Part shown: positions 11,319-24,300 of the stretch, piece after piece
How the letters are laid out: every line of letters begins with the position of its first letter
Numbering within the stretch: position 1 is the stretch's first letter
Assembly (NCBI GenBank): GCA_963555705.1
Contig: OY743177.1
Location: 56,502,096 to 56,566,095, forward strand
From: Ligustrum vulgare
Lineage: Eukaryota > Streptophyta > Magnoliopsida > Lamiales > Oleaceae
Length of the DNA: 64,000 nucleotides
Direction of reading: 5' to 3'
Notes under the pieces: generated by a model
What the model was told of the DNA's origin: nothing
Database searches by the model: none
What the model saw: only the letters and a program-made list of their open reading frames with translations
Made by a program: the position numbers and the translations under genes

Positions 11319-13437
11319 TACTCCCTCTCTTGAAAAGGATTCGACCTCGAATCTATTTTTGGTCGGCTTTTCAAACTCCTCCTGCTTTCTTGGGCTCGAT
11401 GATCATTTTTAAGCTTCGGGCGATCTTTTAGACTTTTGGGCTGCTCATTTTTGCCAATGAATTTCTTTCCCGTCTTAAGTTCATGGCTTGATTTATGTCC
11501 CTACAAAACAGATTTAATAGAACTGGGGAGGGAATGGTTAGCTTGGTTAAGTGCAAGGCAAGAACCCTTGTACACCAACCTTTGTGCAAATAAACTCAAT
11601 TTGGGGGTGGACTCTCTTTTCTTTTTCCACTCATTCTCTCATTTTTCTGAGGTCGTGGCCTCAACTCTCATGTTTTCAACTTTCACACCCTCTCCTTTTT
11701 CTGAGGTCATGGCCTCAACACTCTTATTTATTTTTTCAAACTCACGCTTGGTTTTTAACTGATCCTCTTGAGCCTCTTTTGGAGATAACGGAACAAGGGT
11801 AATTTTCTTCCCACCCTTCACAAATGAATATTGATTCTGAAACCCATCGTGCACTACCCTCCTATCATGTTTCCATGGCCTTCACAACAAAATATGGCCA
11901 ACATGCATAGGTACTACGTCACAAACCACCTCATCCTTATAACCCCTGATGGAAAAATTGACCCTAGCCTGCTTATTAACCTTAATTTCTCTCGACTCGG
12001 TCAGCCATTGCAATTTATAAGGGTTCAGATGTTTTATCAAGCTCAAACTCAATTTCTCAACCAACATGGTACTAACCACATTAGTACAATTTCCCCCATC
12101 AATCACCATACCACAAACTTTTTTACCCACTAAGCACCTAGTATGGAAGAGATTGTCCCTTTGCTAGCCAATTTCATCCACCCTGACCCTAGTACTAAGG
12201 ACACGCCGATTAACAAGTGAATCTTTAACAACATAGGTCAGCTCTTCCTCATCAGTACTACTAGCCCCAACATCCACTAACTGAGGCATTCCCTTAAATT
12301 CATCCTCGGAACTAATTTCACTATTATCACGCAAGATCATTAGCCTCATATTTGGACACTGGGATGCTATATGACCCGTACCCAAACACTTAAAATACTT
12401 AATATTTCTATCCCGAGAAGTTTGAGAATCAGAAATACTTTTACCTTTCGTTGTAGGCTCCTCCTTCCCTTTCGGGTTATGTTCATCATGATGTTCCTGC
12501 TTCGGTTGTGATGTAGGATAAGATGGTGAGTGTCTTGCTGCCCCCTTTCGCCTTAGCTGTCTTTCCACCTTCATGGCCATATGCACCATATCCTCTAGCT
12601 CCACATAATGTTGTAGCTCAATGACATTGGCAATATCTCTATTCAGCCCACTTAAAAACCTAGCCATCGTAGCTTCCGGATCCTCCACCACGTTAGCCCA
12701 AATCATCGCCACCTCCATATCCTTATGATAATCTTCTACACTCCTCGACCCCTAAGTCATACCCTGCAGCCTCTGGTAAATATCCCTATAATAATGAGTC
12801 GGCACAAACCGCTTCCTCATTATGATTTTTAATTCACCCCAAGTCTCCACTGGCTCCTCAAGGTTCCTTCTCCTACCCGTCACTAGCTGATCCCACCAAA
12901 TATTGGAAATTCAATTACGGCTAATTTCACCTTCTTTCTTTCTGAATAATTGTGACAATCAAATAGCCGTTCAACCTTGGTCTCTCAATCCAAGTACGCC
13001 TCCGGATCACTCATACCCTGGAACGATGGTATTTTCATTTTAATTTTCTCAAGGTCGTCATCAACAATATCTCTACCCCCACGATGCCTCCTAGCATCAC
13101 GACGCTCCATATCATGCCTCCTCTCATACCTATCTCCTCTATCCCTCCTTCGCAGACTTCCCAAAGATATACTTCCACTTTCACTTCCCATGTCCTCATC
13201 ATCCATACAAACCTCACGCCTATTACCTCTCCTAACCCGAAAACCATCATGAGATTGATCCCGAGGTCTTTGTTCACATTCGGTACCTCGATTCTCCATC
13301 TGAGCCATAAACCTCTCAAATTGTACCCTTATTGCTGCAATATAATCATTACCCTGTTCATCCTTTCTATTCACACCCCTGAGCTGTTTTCTGTCTCCAA
13401 CAGAAGATGAAGATGTGGAACCCTCTCTATCAGACAT
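11319..13437 (-). pseudogene. Element A gag-protease, broken
   Basis: Minus-strand gag starts at 13437 (MSDREGSTSSSSVGDRKQ). Its N-terminal part is open to 12985; the middle of gag and the zinc knuckle (KYFKCLGTGHIASQC, first Cys changed to Tyr) are at 12718-12164; and the protease region is at 12130-11882 (MVIDGGNCTNVVST). Compared with the intact 690-aa protein of element B it has internal stops, at least one frameshift near 12720-12980, and loss of a zinc ligand. The C-terminal SEKGEG repeat is at about 11640-11720. Confidence 0.85.
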
Positions 13438-13743
13438 TTTTAAGGCACGAATAAGAATAAGGAAAATTGAAAATTGAGAAAATTTAGAATATTTGGAAAT
13501 TTTCGGAATTTTTTTTAATCTGCCAGAGAATTGGACTATGAGTATGGCAGAAAAAAGGAACTGGATTTGGACGAAAAACGAACAAGAAAAACACTTTTGA
13601 ATTTTTGGGACTGCCTCTTATGGATCAAACTGAAGAAAATTATGACTGACACGAAGAACACTAAGAACACGAAAAAAATCAAGAAAATCAAGAATTAACA
13701 AGAAATGCAAGAATCTGAAATAGATCCAAACTCTGATACCAGA

Positions 13744-14596
13744 TGATGATATCACAATCGGGGAATCTCGACAAACACGTGGAAACAACACAATTAAAAC
13801 CCTAGGAAAGATCTAAATCAGATCAAACACTAGAATAAACAAGAACAAGAGAAAATAAACGACGGAATTATAGATAGATCAACGATAAAACATTGACCCG
13901 ACAATCAAGACGCAATTAATGACGATTCAGATTGAAGAACCAAGATTGGTGAACGTCACAACGGTTGTCAATTCCTTGATAAGTTCGTTGGGTTAACGCC
14001 ACAAAGATCGGATCTTTGATAAGTTCAAGAAAAAAGGGAATAACTCAACCTTTCAATTTGGAGAATCCTCTCTCAATTAATCAAATAACTCAAAACTGTT
14101 ATTTACAATCATGAAAAGGAATATAAATAAGAAAAATAACCTAGCCACTAATTGACTCAAAATAGAATTCTAATTAAGCTAAAATAGGCAAATAACTTAA
14201 AAACCAAAAAGGAAATAAAATAATTAAAATCCCGCAAAATCTGGCCGCTACTCAGTTACGGCCGTGAAGAAATTCGTTACTGCCGTAAAGGCCTCTGGCT
14301 TGGATGTTACGGCCGTAAGCCTTGTTCTGCTGAAATTCTTCCTTTTTCTCGAGACTTGGTTACGACCGTGATAGTAATAGTTACGGCCGTGATAGTAAGA
14401 GTTACGACCGTGAAGGTCCTCCATTACAGCCGTAATGACTTTTCTGCACAAATAATTTCGATCATTTGACTCGGCTTGATCCGTCCCTCTTCTCGGCTCG
14501 ACCCCAACATGGAACTTGCTCCGTTTTGCACGTAGATCACCGTCATATTGTCGATGGCTCGACTTCGCCCTTCGATGCCTAGTTCGGATCATATCA
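13744..14596 (-). repeat. Element A 5' LTR (right copy)
   Basis: 853-bp LTR copy beside the tRNA-Met-type primer site. It has about seven ACGGCCGT-type palindromes (14255-14440); one present in the left copy is missing, together with a roughly 20-bp gap. Confidence 0.85.
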
Positions 14597-14919
14597 TACT
14601 CCCTTTCTTGTAAGAATACTTTCTTGATTCCTAATGTAAGATGCGGTAAAATTGGTGGAGTGAGAATTTGTTCTCTCGTAAAAGATGATTATGGTAACTC
14701 TCTTTTTGTGAGAGTAAAATAAACATGTATAAAATTAATAAATGTGAATATTTTCTGCCATATTATTCTATTCATTGAGAGCTTCGATATGAGTATAACA
14801 TTGATATATAATTTTTATTATTTCAAAAATTACTTATTTTATAGATAATTAAGCAGATTATCACTAAAAATAAGTAATTTTTAAAATAACAAATTTTTTA
14901 TAAATAGTCTATACTCATA
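14597..14919. other. Unassigned spacer
   Basis: About 320 bp with no recognisable gene. The first 14 bp look like element A polypurine tract. The last 9 bp (ATACTCATA) are the target duplication of the next element. Confidence 0.5.
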
Positions 14920-15064
14920 GGGTGACTATATTGCCACCACAAAACTTAATTCTTACACCACATTTTTAAGTGATTTTTTTATTGACTAAAATAGATATAA
15001 AAGAAATTACAAAAATATCCTTTTATTTTTCTCTCACTATTTTTAAATATAAACCACAATCTTT

Positions 15065-15140
<76 letters not shown>

Positions 15141-16029
15141 TAATATTTATGGTGACTATATTGCCACCATAATTTAAAATATTTTCTTTATTTATAAAAA
15201 TAGACATAAATAAAATTACATACATATTCTTTTGATATTATCTCACTAAAAATAATTTTTATATACATCACATCTTTCAAATATTCTCTTATCTTCTCTA
15301 TGTTTATTTTTCTAAATCATCTTGTTCTTCTTGTTATTTTATATTTTTACTTTTCAATACAAAGTTAATTAGAATATATGTTAATATAATAATTTCATAT
15401 GCGTTTTCAAATAATAACATCATGCAAACATTAACATAAATTAAATTTTAGGAGTTTAGGTTAGTGAAAGATTTTTATTGTTCAAGGTTCCCTATATTTT
15501 GATGTCATCCAGGATTTTGGTTATTTAATTATATTTGATTTTCAATTAAATTTTATATTCGATTTTCGAATTCTATGGTTTTTTAATTACATATATTTGC
15601 GTGTTCATACTACATTCCACCTATCGTGTTTTCAGTTCCATCTAGTATTAAAAAAGAAATAGTGATTCCAATTGCATCTAGTATTTTAAAAAAAAATGTG
15701 TATCAAGTATTTAGAAGCCAACCACCTACTATGTTTATATGAAATTGAATATCTTATTATTTCAATTATCCATCAAATATCAATTAAAAAATGTGTAACA
15801 TGAAAATTTGAACATAATTAATTGTAATTAAGGAAACAATGGGTGGCAATGATGAGGAAAAAGGGGAGAAATATTGAGAATTTGGAATGATGAGTACATC
15901 ACAATAAATTTTTTTTAAAATTTTTATAAGATTAAGAGTATTATTGTAAATTTATTGTGGTGTATTTATTGAAAATATATTTTAATTGTGGTGTAGTAAA
16001 TAAATTTTATAGCGGTAATATAATTATCC
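14920..16029. mobile_element. Composite MITE-like TIR element with (AT)n core
   Basis: The left end GGGTGACTATATTGCCACCA pairs with the right end, which reads GGATAATTATATTACCGC on the minus strand. The flanks are ATACTCATA (14911-14919) and AAACTCATA (16030-16038), a 9-bp target duplication with one mismatch. The left terminal sequence occurs a second time at about 15150, after an (AT)n tract and a T run, so one end has been duplicated or one element has inserted into another. The end sequence resembles the MITEs at 23843 and 27754 (GGGTAAATATATTGACACCA), so they are one superfamily, probably Mutator type from the 9-bp duplication. No coding capacity. Confidence 0.75.
15067..15140. repeat. 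(AT)n microsatellite plus poly-T
   Basis: A nearly pure AT dinucleotide run of about 28 units is followed by about 20 T. It lies between the duplicated ends of the composite TIR element. Confidence 0.95.
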
Positions 16030-16038
16030 AAACTCATA

Positions 16039-16431
16039 TAGAAGCTCTTGATATCGTAATATAGACGGAGAAATTTTCAGGTTTTAGAAATTTTAATACA
16101 TGTATTTTATCCTTTTATTCTATTGTAAGAATGAACAAATTCACGTTTGTGAATGAATTGGTCACCAAATCACGCAATGTTTCCCTCCCCAAAATTGCGC
16201 GTTTTCAATAATCAAAACAGTCGGTGCTCTTTTACGCCTGTCTCTCCCTTTCCTCCGCCCCACTTTTCCACATCAAATTTTTTTCCCTCTGCAGTACAAT
16301 TATACCTACACGACGCGTATGCGTCTGTGAAAATCTAAATCTGGGTCTTGGTATATTCTAGATTTCATCATTTTACATTCAGATTTTTATTTTATTTTAT
16401 TTTATTCATATAGAAGTTAGAAACCAAAAAA
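16039..16431 (+). promoter_or_regulatory. Upstream/5' UTR region of the TLDc gene
   Basis: The TLDc start codon is at 16432. The 390 bp before it are bounded on the left by the TIR element, so the native promoter must be short, or the element supplies part of it. A CT/C-rich stretch (16185-16290), often seen in plant 5' UTRs, precedes the start. No individual element can be assigned. Confidence 0.4.
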
Positions 16432-19400
16432 ATGCATGCAATAAAGGAGAGAGTTACGGAAACACTCTCAAGATTTTTTTCTGACTCACCATCATCTGAA
16501 ACGCCAGATCGAGAACCTGAGGTACCCTTTTTTGGTTTTTCCTTTTACGGTTCATCAGAAAATTGTGAATGTTTGATTGAATCCAATGTTTGAATTGATT
16601 GTGAGATCTTTCATGATTCGGGAATTAATTAAAATTGTTTATTGTGTCTGATCTGTGAAAAAAAATTGTGGGTTTGAGTTTTGGATACAATGTGTATGTA
16701 AATAAGTTAAATTCCGTGAATGCTTGGGAATTTTTTTTTTTTTAGCTTATGATGTTAATTGAGTTTATATTTTGATTTCGTTTGACATGCTATTAGACTT
16801 AATAAAACCATACAGCTAGCATTTTACATTTTTTGAATTTTAATTCCTTGTCTGGATGGATACAGCTAGCATTTTACATTTTTTGAATTTTAATTCCTTG
16901 TCTGGATAATGTAAAACTTCATTTTAGTAATTCCTTTTTGGATTGAAATGGGTTCTGAAATTAACTTTTTTGGTGAAATGGTTTTATACTGTATCTGGGA
17001 GGAAAAAGATAAAGAATCTTTTAAGGATTTCTTTTTTTTTTTTCCCCTGTACTGGACAGCTCCTTTGATCTCGTTGAAAGAAAAGAAATATATATGTAAA
17101 ACGTGTTATTTTTACGGTCATCTAATATCATTGCTGCTAAGTATCAACAGCACAATTAAAAAAGGAATTTTCTTTGCCAACATCTCACTAGTCTGCTAAT
17201 ATGATAATGTTCTGTATGAGTATCCCACCAGTGTACTAATCAGTAATGTAGTGTTCTGCAACATCACTCAAGCAGTGAGTGGAAATTATGGACCTTATGT
17301 TGACCACCTCAAGGGAAAGTCATCGGGTCTTTTAGGAAAATGTCAAGCCTCCTCTTGCAAAATAGGCGGGCTTTTGGTAGGCTTTTCACTCACTGGTATT
17401 AATGGTTGATTAATAAAATAATCATCTTCTGTTAATATTCTTGTAACTTAAACAACAAAAGTGGGATTTTAGATTGCAATTTGGTGATTGACTTATGTTG
17501 ATGTTAATTTTTTATAGTCTAAGTTTAATATGATTTCAATTAAGAGATTAGATTTAATGATACCGAATGTATTTTATACTTTCTGGATTTCAACCTCTCA
17601 AGAAAGAATGTAGAACATTGTTGATACAGCGTAGAGAAATGGTCATCTGCTTTTCCATTCCTTGAGTAATCCCTCATTATTGCAAGAGTAAGGAAAAAGA
17701 TTGTTCCTTTTATTTTCAGAAACGAGTAAAGCCTGTGAAAAGTTACCGTTGTTCTCGGCTCTTTTTCAAAAAATGCTTTGTTTTCCTTCAGCTTTTATCT
17801 TTGTTGTTAAATAAAAGAGACATTTCTGAAAATTGAGTTATTCAGTGATGAAGAGTCTGTATATTCTATCTGCAAGGTGAAAAATGAGAGAAGAGTTTAT
17901 GTTCGTTATTCGCATTTTCAGTTACTATTATGCTCGGACATTTACCTTCAAAAAGTTCACACCAATATTCCACACATGCCTGCTACTTTAGTTCTCAATG
18001 TAATACTTATTGTGATATATGTTGCTGATACTTTCCATTACTGTTTTCATTGTGCTGGACTGTCTTTTGTAACACTAAGCTTCTGTATGCATAGGCCAGG
18101 CCATATACTAAGGAGGGAAAGTCTGCATCTTCTATATTTTCCTTCATTCTCCCCTCAGCTAGTTTTGATTGGTTTAGATCAGACAACCAGAATAATGAGG
18201 TCAAATCGCTTGAAGCACATTCTTTTAAATGGAGAAGTAAAAGTTTTTCATATAAACAAAAACCCGTGGATAGATATTCGGAATGTGAATATCCTTGTGA
18301 AGAAAGTGGAGAAAATGGCTCCATCAGGAGCCCAAGTCAAAATAACGAATCAAGTCCTCGCTTGGAAAATGGAGAACCTGGCTCCAGGAGGAGCACTTGT
18401 AGCAGCACTGATGTATTTGAAGATGCTGCTGATTCATATAGTTTTGAAAAGACCATGCCCAACCTCACTGTCGAATCCCTTTTCATTTCACCAGATTTAT
18501 ACGAGTTTTTCGATTCATCCCTTCCTAATATAGTTAAAGGTTGTCAATGGATCTTGTTGTACAGGTACTCGGCTGAAATGTTTGCTTAGACTGCAGTTAC
18601 TTATGTTTTCTGTAGTTGGATTTTGATATATGCTTTATATCTATTGAATGAAGAGCAGTTCCGTAAGACATGGTATATCACTTCGAACACTTGTCCGTAA
18701 GAGCGCAGGACTCTCTGGCCCATGTCTTTTGGTATGTTTGCATTTATATTAGGTAAAATTACTCCACCACTTGTGAGAATAGCAAGTTGGTCCTAAACCT
18801 TCCATTATAAAGAACATTCAATCTGGACAAAACTTTCCAAATCCTCATAAATCATCCAATGTGGCTCTCATGATTTTTGGGCACTGACACTAGTTGTGAA
18901 AGAAAATAGCTTCATAAAGCTGGACATAAGAGACAATGTACAATTTAACAGTGATTTGGATGGTTTCCGTCATCTGGGAATGATTTTTGCAAAGGTTTAT
19001 GACCAACTTGCTCCTTTTTAAATGTTGAGGATCAACTTGCTTCTCAGGGAATAAATTGGGGACCGATGCTGTCCATTTATATTATGATCAAACAAACTCT
19101 AATATTTGACTTGTTCCAACTCTTTCTTATGAAAAACCGATCCCTCCTTCATCTGCAGATTACTGGTGATAAGCAAGGTGCTGTATTTGGCGGGTTACTT
19201 GAATGTCCCCTGAAGCCTACTGCAAAGAGAAAATATCAAGTAAATCATATGCTTCCATCTACTTGAAGAGATATTTGAACAAAATTATGTAAAATCATGG
19301 CATTTTTTCCCCTTTCACATTCTTACTTTGTCTACTTATAGCTTGTTGACAAGCTCCTACACCAACTAATTTTGACAGGGAACAAATCAAACATTTGTAT

Positions 19401-20970
19401 TCACAACCATATATGGTGAACCGAGGCTGTTTAGACCTACTGGTAAGAATGTTACGTACAACTATTTGCTTCTTTTTTCATAAACACTGAGCTGTTTTGC
19501 TGTGTTCCTTTGTTATCCTTTCCAAACTAATTCAATTGGCTGCCAATGGCTTAAATTAAATTCTGAAGCAGACTCAACATGATTTTTGTAGAAAAACTGA
19601 ACTGAATTTGTGGTGTTTGTTATTAATTGTGAAGAACCAGTATGCAAGTTACTGAAATTGAACGTCCCAATTTATGAAACTTCTGTTTGATTATGGTTTG
19701 ATCCTACGATTCTATCAAGTGTCAGTAAATTGGTATTCATGTGAGCACGTATGTTATTTCTCACACACTCACATGCTAAACAAACATGTTTCTGTCAGCA
19801 CTGAAGGGGCTGTGTGTGTTTATATATATGCCTGTATTGAGGGTGTTAGATATAGGAAAGAAACAATATTTTGTTCAACTAATTGAAGTCTAAATCTAGA
19901 AATATGCTAATATATTCACTCTTTACTTGAACAGGTGCCAACAGATATTTTTATCTGTGCTTGAACGACTTGATTGCACTTGGAGGGGGTGCAAACTTTG
20001 CTTTATGCTTGAATGAAGATCTGTAAGTTCTTTGTCAAGCATACTTTGAAATTGTCTATTGATAATGTTATCTGTAAAGAATGTAGATTTCCTGACCTTA
20101 TTACTTGTTTTATGAAGGTTATCTGGAACCAGTGGTCCATGCGAAACATTTGGGAACTTGTGTTTGGCTCATGATCAAGAGTTTGAATTAAAGAATGTTG
20201 AGGTAATGATTATTTTCCTAAATGCCTCGTTGTCTTTTTCATTATATACCTAGCTTAGTAATAGGCAAAACATCACTAAAATATGGTTCATGATATCTAG
20301 TTTTTCCCTCAAATTCACTTCAAGGGTTGGTGTTTATGTTTGGCTTAGAGTAAAAGTTGATGTAACTAATTTTGCCAAACATATTTGAAATTTTTTAGAA
20401 TTTAATCATTGTTTTGGGTTTCTCAATTCTAAAACATAATTTTTGCCCAGTAAACCTTTACTTATTTTACCTTTTTCAAGCTTAGCCAAACGTGCTCGAC
20501 TTTCGGAGTTGTTGCACCAGCAAGTCATTTTTTTTCTTTCTATCCCTGCCCCGCACGCATTTATTGCAAGCATGAAGTTTGTTTTCGCTGTGTTGCAACT
20601 CAACTAAAATAGCACATAATCTCCAAAATATACCTTGGCTATTATTGCAACATTTGAAAACTTTATGACAGGAGAAAGGAAAATAAAAAATGAGCAACTG
20701 CAAAAATCAAACTTTTAGAGCATGTTTGGTACACTTAATTATCTTTCTATTCCTTAATACTGGTCAAAGCTGGACAGCCTATCTTCCCAAACGAATGGTT
20801 AATGTAGTTTACAAGGTTATTTTTTTCCTGGAAGTTATTGTATATTCTGAATTGTCATTTCAGTTTTGGTGTTCATATAACTTGTATTGGTTTTTTAACC
20901 TTATATTTTGCTGCTTTTCTTCTTTTTTCAGCTGTGGGGTTTTTCACACGTTTCTCAGTACCTTAACTGA
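16432..20970 (+). CDS. TLDc-domain protein (oxidation-resistance/OXR-like)
   Basis: Eight exons join in phase: 16432-16521, 18095-18564, 18659-18731, 19159-19239, 19379-19442, 19935-20022, 20118-20202 and 20932-20970. All have GT/AG borders and give 329 aa ending HVSQYLN. Residues 1-155 form a Ser- and charge-rich N-terminus starting MHAIKERVTETLSRFF. From about 160 to the end is a complete TLDc domain, with WILLY, RHGISLRTLVRKSAG, GDKQGAVFGGLLE, FTTIYGEPRLFRPTGANRYF, ALGGGANFALCLNEDL and SGPCETFGNLCLAHDQEFEL. Plant TLDc proteins of this size with a basic N-terminal leader are a known family, implicated in protection against oxidative stress. The biochemical activity is unresolved, so no symbol is given. 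Intron 1 is 1.6 kb. The gene is convergent with its right neighbour; the stops are about 420 bp apart. Confidence 0.92.
16811..16910. repeat. 50-bp tandem duplication in TLDc intron 1
   Basis: A unit beginning TACAGCTAGCATTTTACATT is repeated twice, head to tail, with a 50-bp period. Both copies look identical over nearly their full length, so the duplication is recent. Confidence 0.9.
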
Positions 20971-21391
20971 AGCAGCAAGAATTCAGATTATGTTTTGTCG
21001 TTACTGATGATCCAAACTTTTTAAGGTGTTTCTGGTCTTGGGTGAAAAATGTTGAAGTAGTTCCTCCATTTCAAGGATAATTTATTCTGTACATGTATAT
21101 ATTGTTGCTATGGTAGGGAACCATTATTCTTTTATCACATTCTTTATTCAAGATGTGTTCATTTGCATGAAAAAAAAATGCTTTTTCGTCTATAAAAATG
21201 TATTATCAGACCTTTTTTCATTGCAAGTACCATACATATATTAAAATCTCCACATAAGCCTAATAATGTACAAGTTCTAAAATTGTGTTCAAGAGGATCA
21301 TATTTCACAAAAACAGCAAAATAAACTAGCCTTCACAATTTGCTATTCATTTTCACATACAAATACTCAAAATGGATTCGAGCACATGGGT
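20971..21391. other. Shared 3' region of convergent genes
   Basis: Only about 420 bp lie between the TLDc stop and the stop of the minus-strand gene, so both 3' UTRs and polyadenylation signals must fall here and may overlap. Several AATAAA-like A/T words occur on both strands; none can be assigned. Confidence 0.5.
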
Positions 21392-24300
21392 CTAGGAGTT
21401 CCAACTGGTATTTGTTGAGGGGTTCCCGTTTGAAGTACTTGTTGGGGTTTCTGTTGCTGCAGCAGACGAACCTTCGCTGTTCAGTTTCTCAAAATTTGCT
21501 GGATCTAAATAAGATTGGTATGGAGGCATCCTTGAAAGCAAATGTCAAACTTAGCTGTTGAATGGCATATAAAACGATAACACAGTTTACAGAAAATGTT
21601 TGACTCTTTTGTACCTGCTCGCTGTTATGGTCTGGCCATCTATGTTCATCTTCACGTCAAATATATTGCCTGCAAGAATGGCGAACAAATTAGACCATAA
21701 TACAAAATAACCATTTCGAACACAGAGATCTCCAGGGTACAAAGGTTAGGAAAATTAAGGTAGACATCATCCAAGAATGTGTAAACCATTTCTCCGTCTT
21801 GTTTAATATGGGATCTGTAAATAGATATTGGCCTGTGATATATATGCTATTCAGGGATCGCATAAAGGGTGCAGATTGTAATTGAGTTTCGTAAATTTTC
21901 TATAGTATAACAGTTCGATCCACATTTTCAGATTTGTTAACACAGTCTAGTGCTTGTTATATCCAGGGAAAGGTATTTTACCTCCAAAGATAGTTTTGTC
22001 TGAGAAGTATTTTGACATCAAGTAGCGCCTATAATCAGCCTCGTACTTTTGGAATTTATCAATTTGTTCCTTGTTATCAATGTCCCTGTATAAACAACAA
22101 AAGATAATTAAATAATTCCACACAAGAATTTAGTGACATGAACGAAAAATGGCTAGATGAAATTTTGCAGCAACAAATGAGCATCCTGAGAGATGAAAAT
22201 TACTATTTGGTTGGTAAAAAATACAAGTTTGGATTTCTTCACCTATGCAAAACAAGGGGAAAAATAAGAATTCTGTTTCTTTTCTGTTATAATTAATAGC
22301 TTCTGTAGGCTGCCAGAAATCAGACAGGCATCAAACGCAATAGATAGAAACATATCTGATCACTGATGTTCCCTAGTTCCTCACTGAGGTATTTTTCAAT
22401 GCCTCAGCCTCAAGATGCTGAGGTGGAACTTTTTTTAAACCATGGGTGAAAATGCTACCATTTTCTACAAAATGAGGTAGGTGACAATGCTATCTACTGT
22501 GATAGGTGACTGCTACCTAATGAGTTAGGTGTGGTATGTGAGAATCTACCAAATGCGGTAGGTATGTGTTGAAATCTTTGGTGATTTTGATGGAAAATTT
22601 TCAAAATAAATAGGGAATGTAATTGAAGAGAAATTCATCAATTGTAAAGAGGAAGAGAAGTAGTGAGCTACACATAGTATAGATAAAAGTAGTGAATAGA
22701 AAGATACATAAAATTATATAGAGAAATATCTTGATTTCTCCCGAGTGTTTCCTACTTAGTTCTCATATACAAGAGAGATTAGTTGTTATCTCCTTTTATT
22801 TTGAGAAGATGTTATTATAACTCTTCTAATATAGTGGTATCCTCCTACATTTTCCCATGATTGTAGCCTAAATTGGGTGGACCACGTAAATATTTTTGTC
22901 TATTTAGCTGCATTTATCAATTTCACTTTAGTTGCTAGCGAGCATTGACCAACATTTTTCCTAACAGTGGTATTAGAGTGAGGTTTTTTTATAGGTCATT
23001 CACTATTCACAAACGATACTATTTTTTATCGTAGTGAAACAGTGGTAATGAACATAATGGCAGCAAAGTACGAGATTGAAAAGTTCAATGGATACAATTT
23101 CTCATTATGAAAAATAAGAATCAAAACAGTTTTAAGAAAAGATAACTGCTTGACGACAATTGGACAAAGAAGAGATTGACTGACGATGGCAAGTGGAATG
23201 AGATGGATGGCAATGCAATGCAATTGCAAATTTGCATCTAGCACTAGCAGATGGAATATATTCATTTTTTTTTTTATTAAAAGTCAATCAAAATCTATAA
23301 AAGTTTGTAAAGTTTAAGAAATTTCATCACAGATGTTTCTCTCTCACACCATATTTTTTTGTGATTAACTTCACATATAATTATTATTAACGTCATATTA
23401 ATATTCAAGTTTTTCAATTAAAAAAATAAAAGCCTCTAAAAGTCTTTGGAAGTCTATGTAAGTTTTTTAGGGCTCTATTTGGTAACACTGTAACAATTAT
23501 AAATTAGTTTATTTATACTTTCGAGGCGAAATGTGTATTTGAAAAGTGGAGAGAGAAAATATGTATAGTTAAAAAGTGATTTGTGAAATTGTGTTATTTA
23601 TAAATTGTAATGATAGCGTTAAAGAACAGAAGCTTAAATAAAAATCTATAAAAGCCTTGGAAAATCTATGCAAATTCATGAAAGTCCATAAAATCTAATG
23701 AAATTCCATGACCAATGGGTAACACCTTAAAGTTCAGTGATGATTTAGTAACCAAGACATAAGTTTAGTGACCATTGATATACTCAACTCGTGGCAAAGT
23801 TTTACTCTAAATAGAGGATGTAATTGAAGAGAAATTCATTAAGGGTAAATATATTGACACCACACTTTTTGTTATTCACACCACATCTTAATTGTAATGA
23901 AGATTCCTAATTTTTCCTTATTTTTACATTTACCCCGCCAAGTTTTTTTTATCAACTTTTTATTAATTTTCACATATTGTCTTTAAAGACGATTTTCGTT
24001 CAAAATATTTGATATGAGTGCGAAAAATATTTATTTATCTTTCGTACGTTTAAATTATCAACATAAATAACTAATACAAAAATTAAACAAAATATTTATA
24101 CATCTTTTCAGTGCAAATTTGCAGAATATTTGAAAAGAAATCTTGGTTAGAAACAAAATATGTTAATTAATTGAATGTTATGAATAATAATGTAATTAAA
24201 AAAAAAGGTTGAGGACACAAAAGCAAAAGTAAACAAACAATAAAGGTCTTTCTTGTAATTAAAATGTGGTATAAATATAAAAAAGTGTAGTGTGAATATA

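Larger units (their letters stand above)
10436..14596 (-). mobile_element. Gypsy-like non-autonomous LTR element A
   Basis: LTRs at 10436-11318 and 13744-14596 enclose a minus-strand gag-protease region. The primer-binding site (minus strand TGGTATCAGAG, about 13732-13742) lies just inside the right LTR. A purine tract (minus strand AAGAGAGGGAGTA) lies inside the left LTR at 11319-11333. No reverse transcriptase or integrase lies between. The coding frame is broken into at least three pieces. No target duplication is found: the right LTR is followed by TACTCCCTTTCTTG, which resembles its own polypurine tract rather than flanking DNA, so the right end is probably a recombination product. Confidence 0.85.

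Noticed and set aside
10952..11374. Open frames through the LTR palindrome arrays, giving repeated HGRN/YGRN peptides (also 14248-14592, 43801-44172, 47273-47506)
   Set aside because: They are translations of the ACGGCCGT array across LTR sequence, outside gag, with different frames in different LTRs. The DNA motif, not the peptide, is conserved.
11831..12133. Plus-strand frames opposite the element A and B gag genes (also 12977-13252 and 44393-44767)
   Set aside because: Shadows of minus-strand gag-protease; they contain no motifs of their own.
16153..16338. 61-codon open frame upstream of the TLDc start
   Set aside because: It is in the C-rich probable 5' UTR, shows no recognisable protein features and is followed by the better-supported start at 16432.
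18007..18324. Minus-strand open frame of 105 codons across TLDc exon 2
   Set aside because: Antisense shadow of a coding exon whose plus-strand translation matches the TLDc family.
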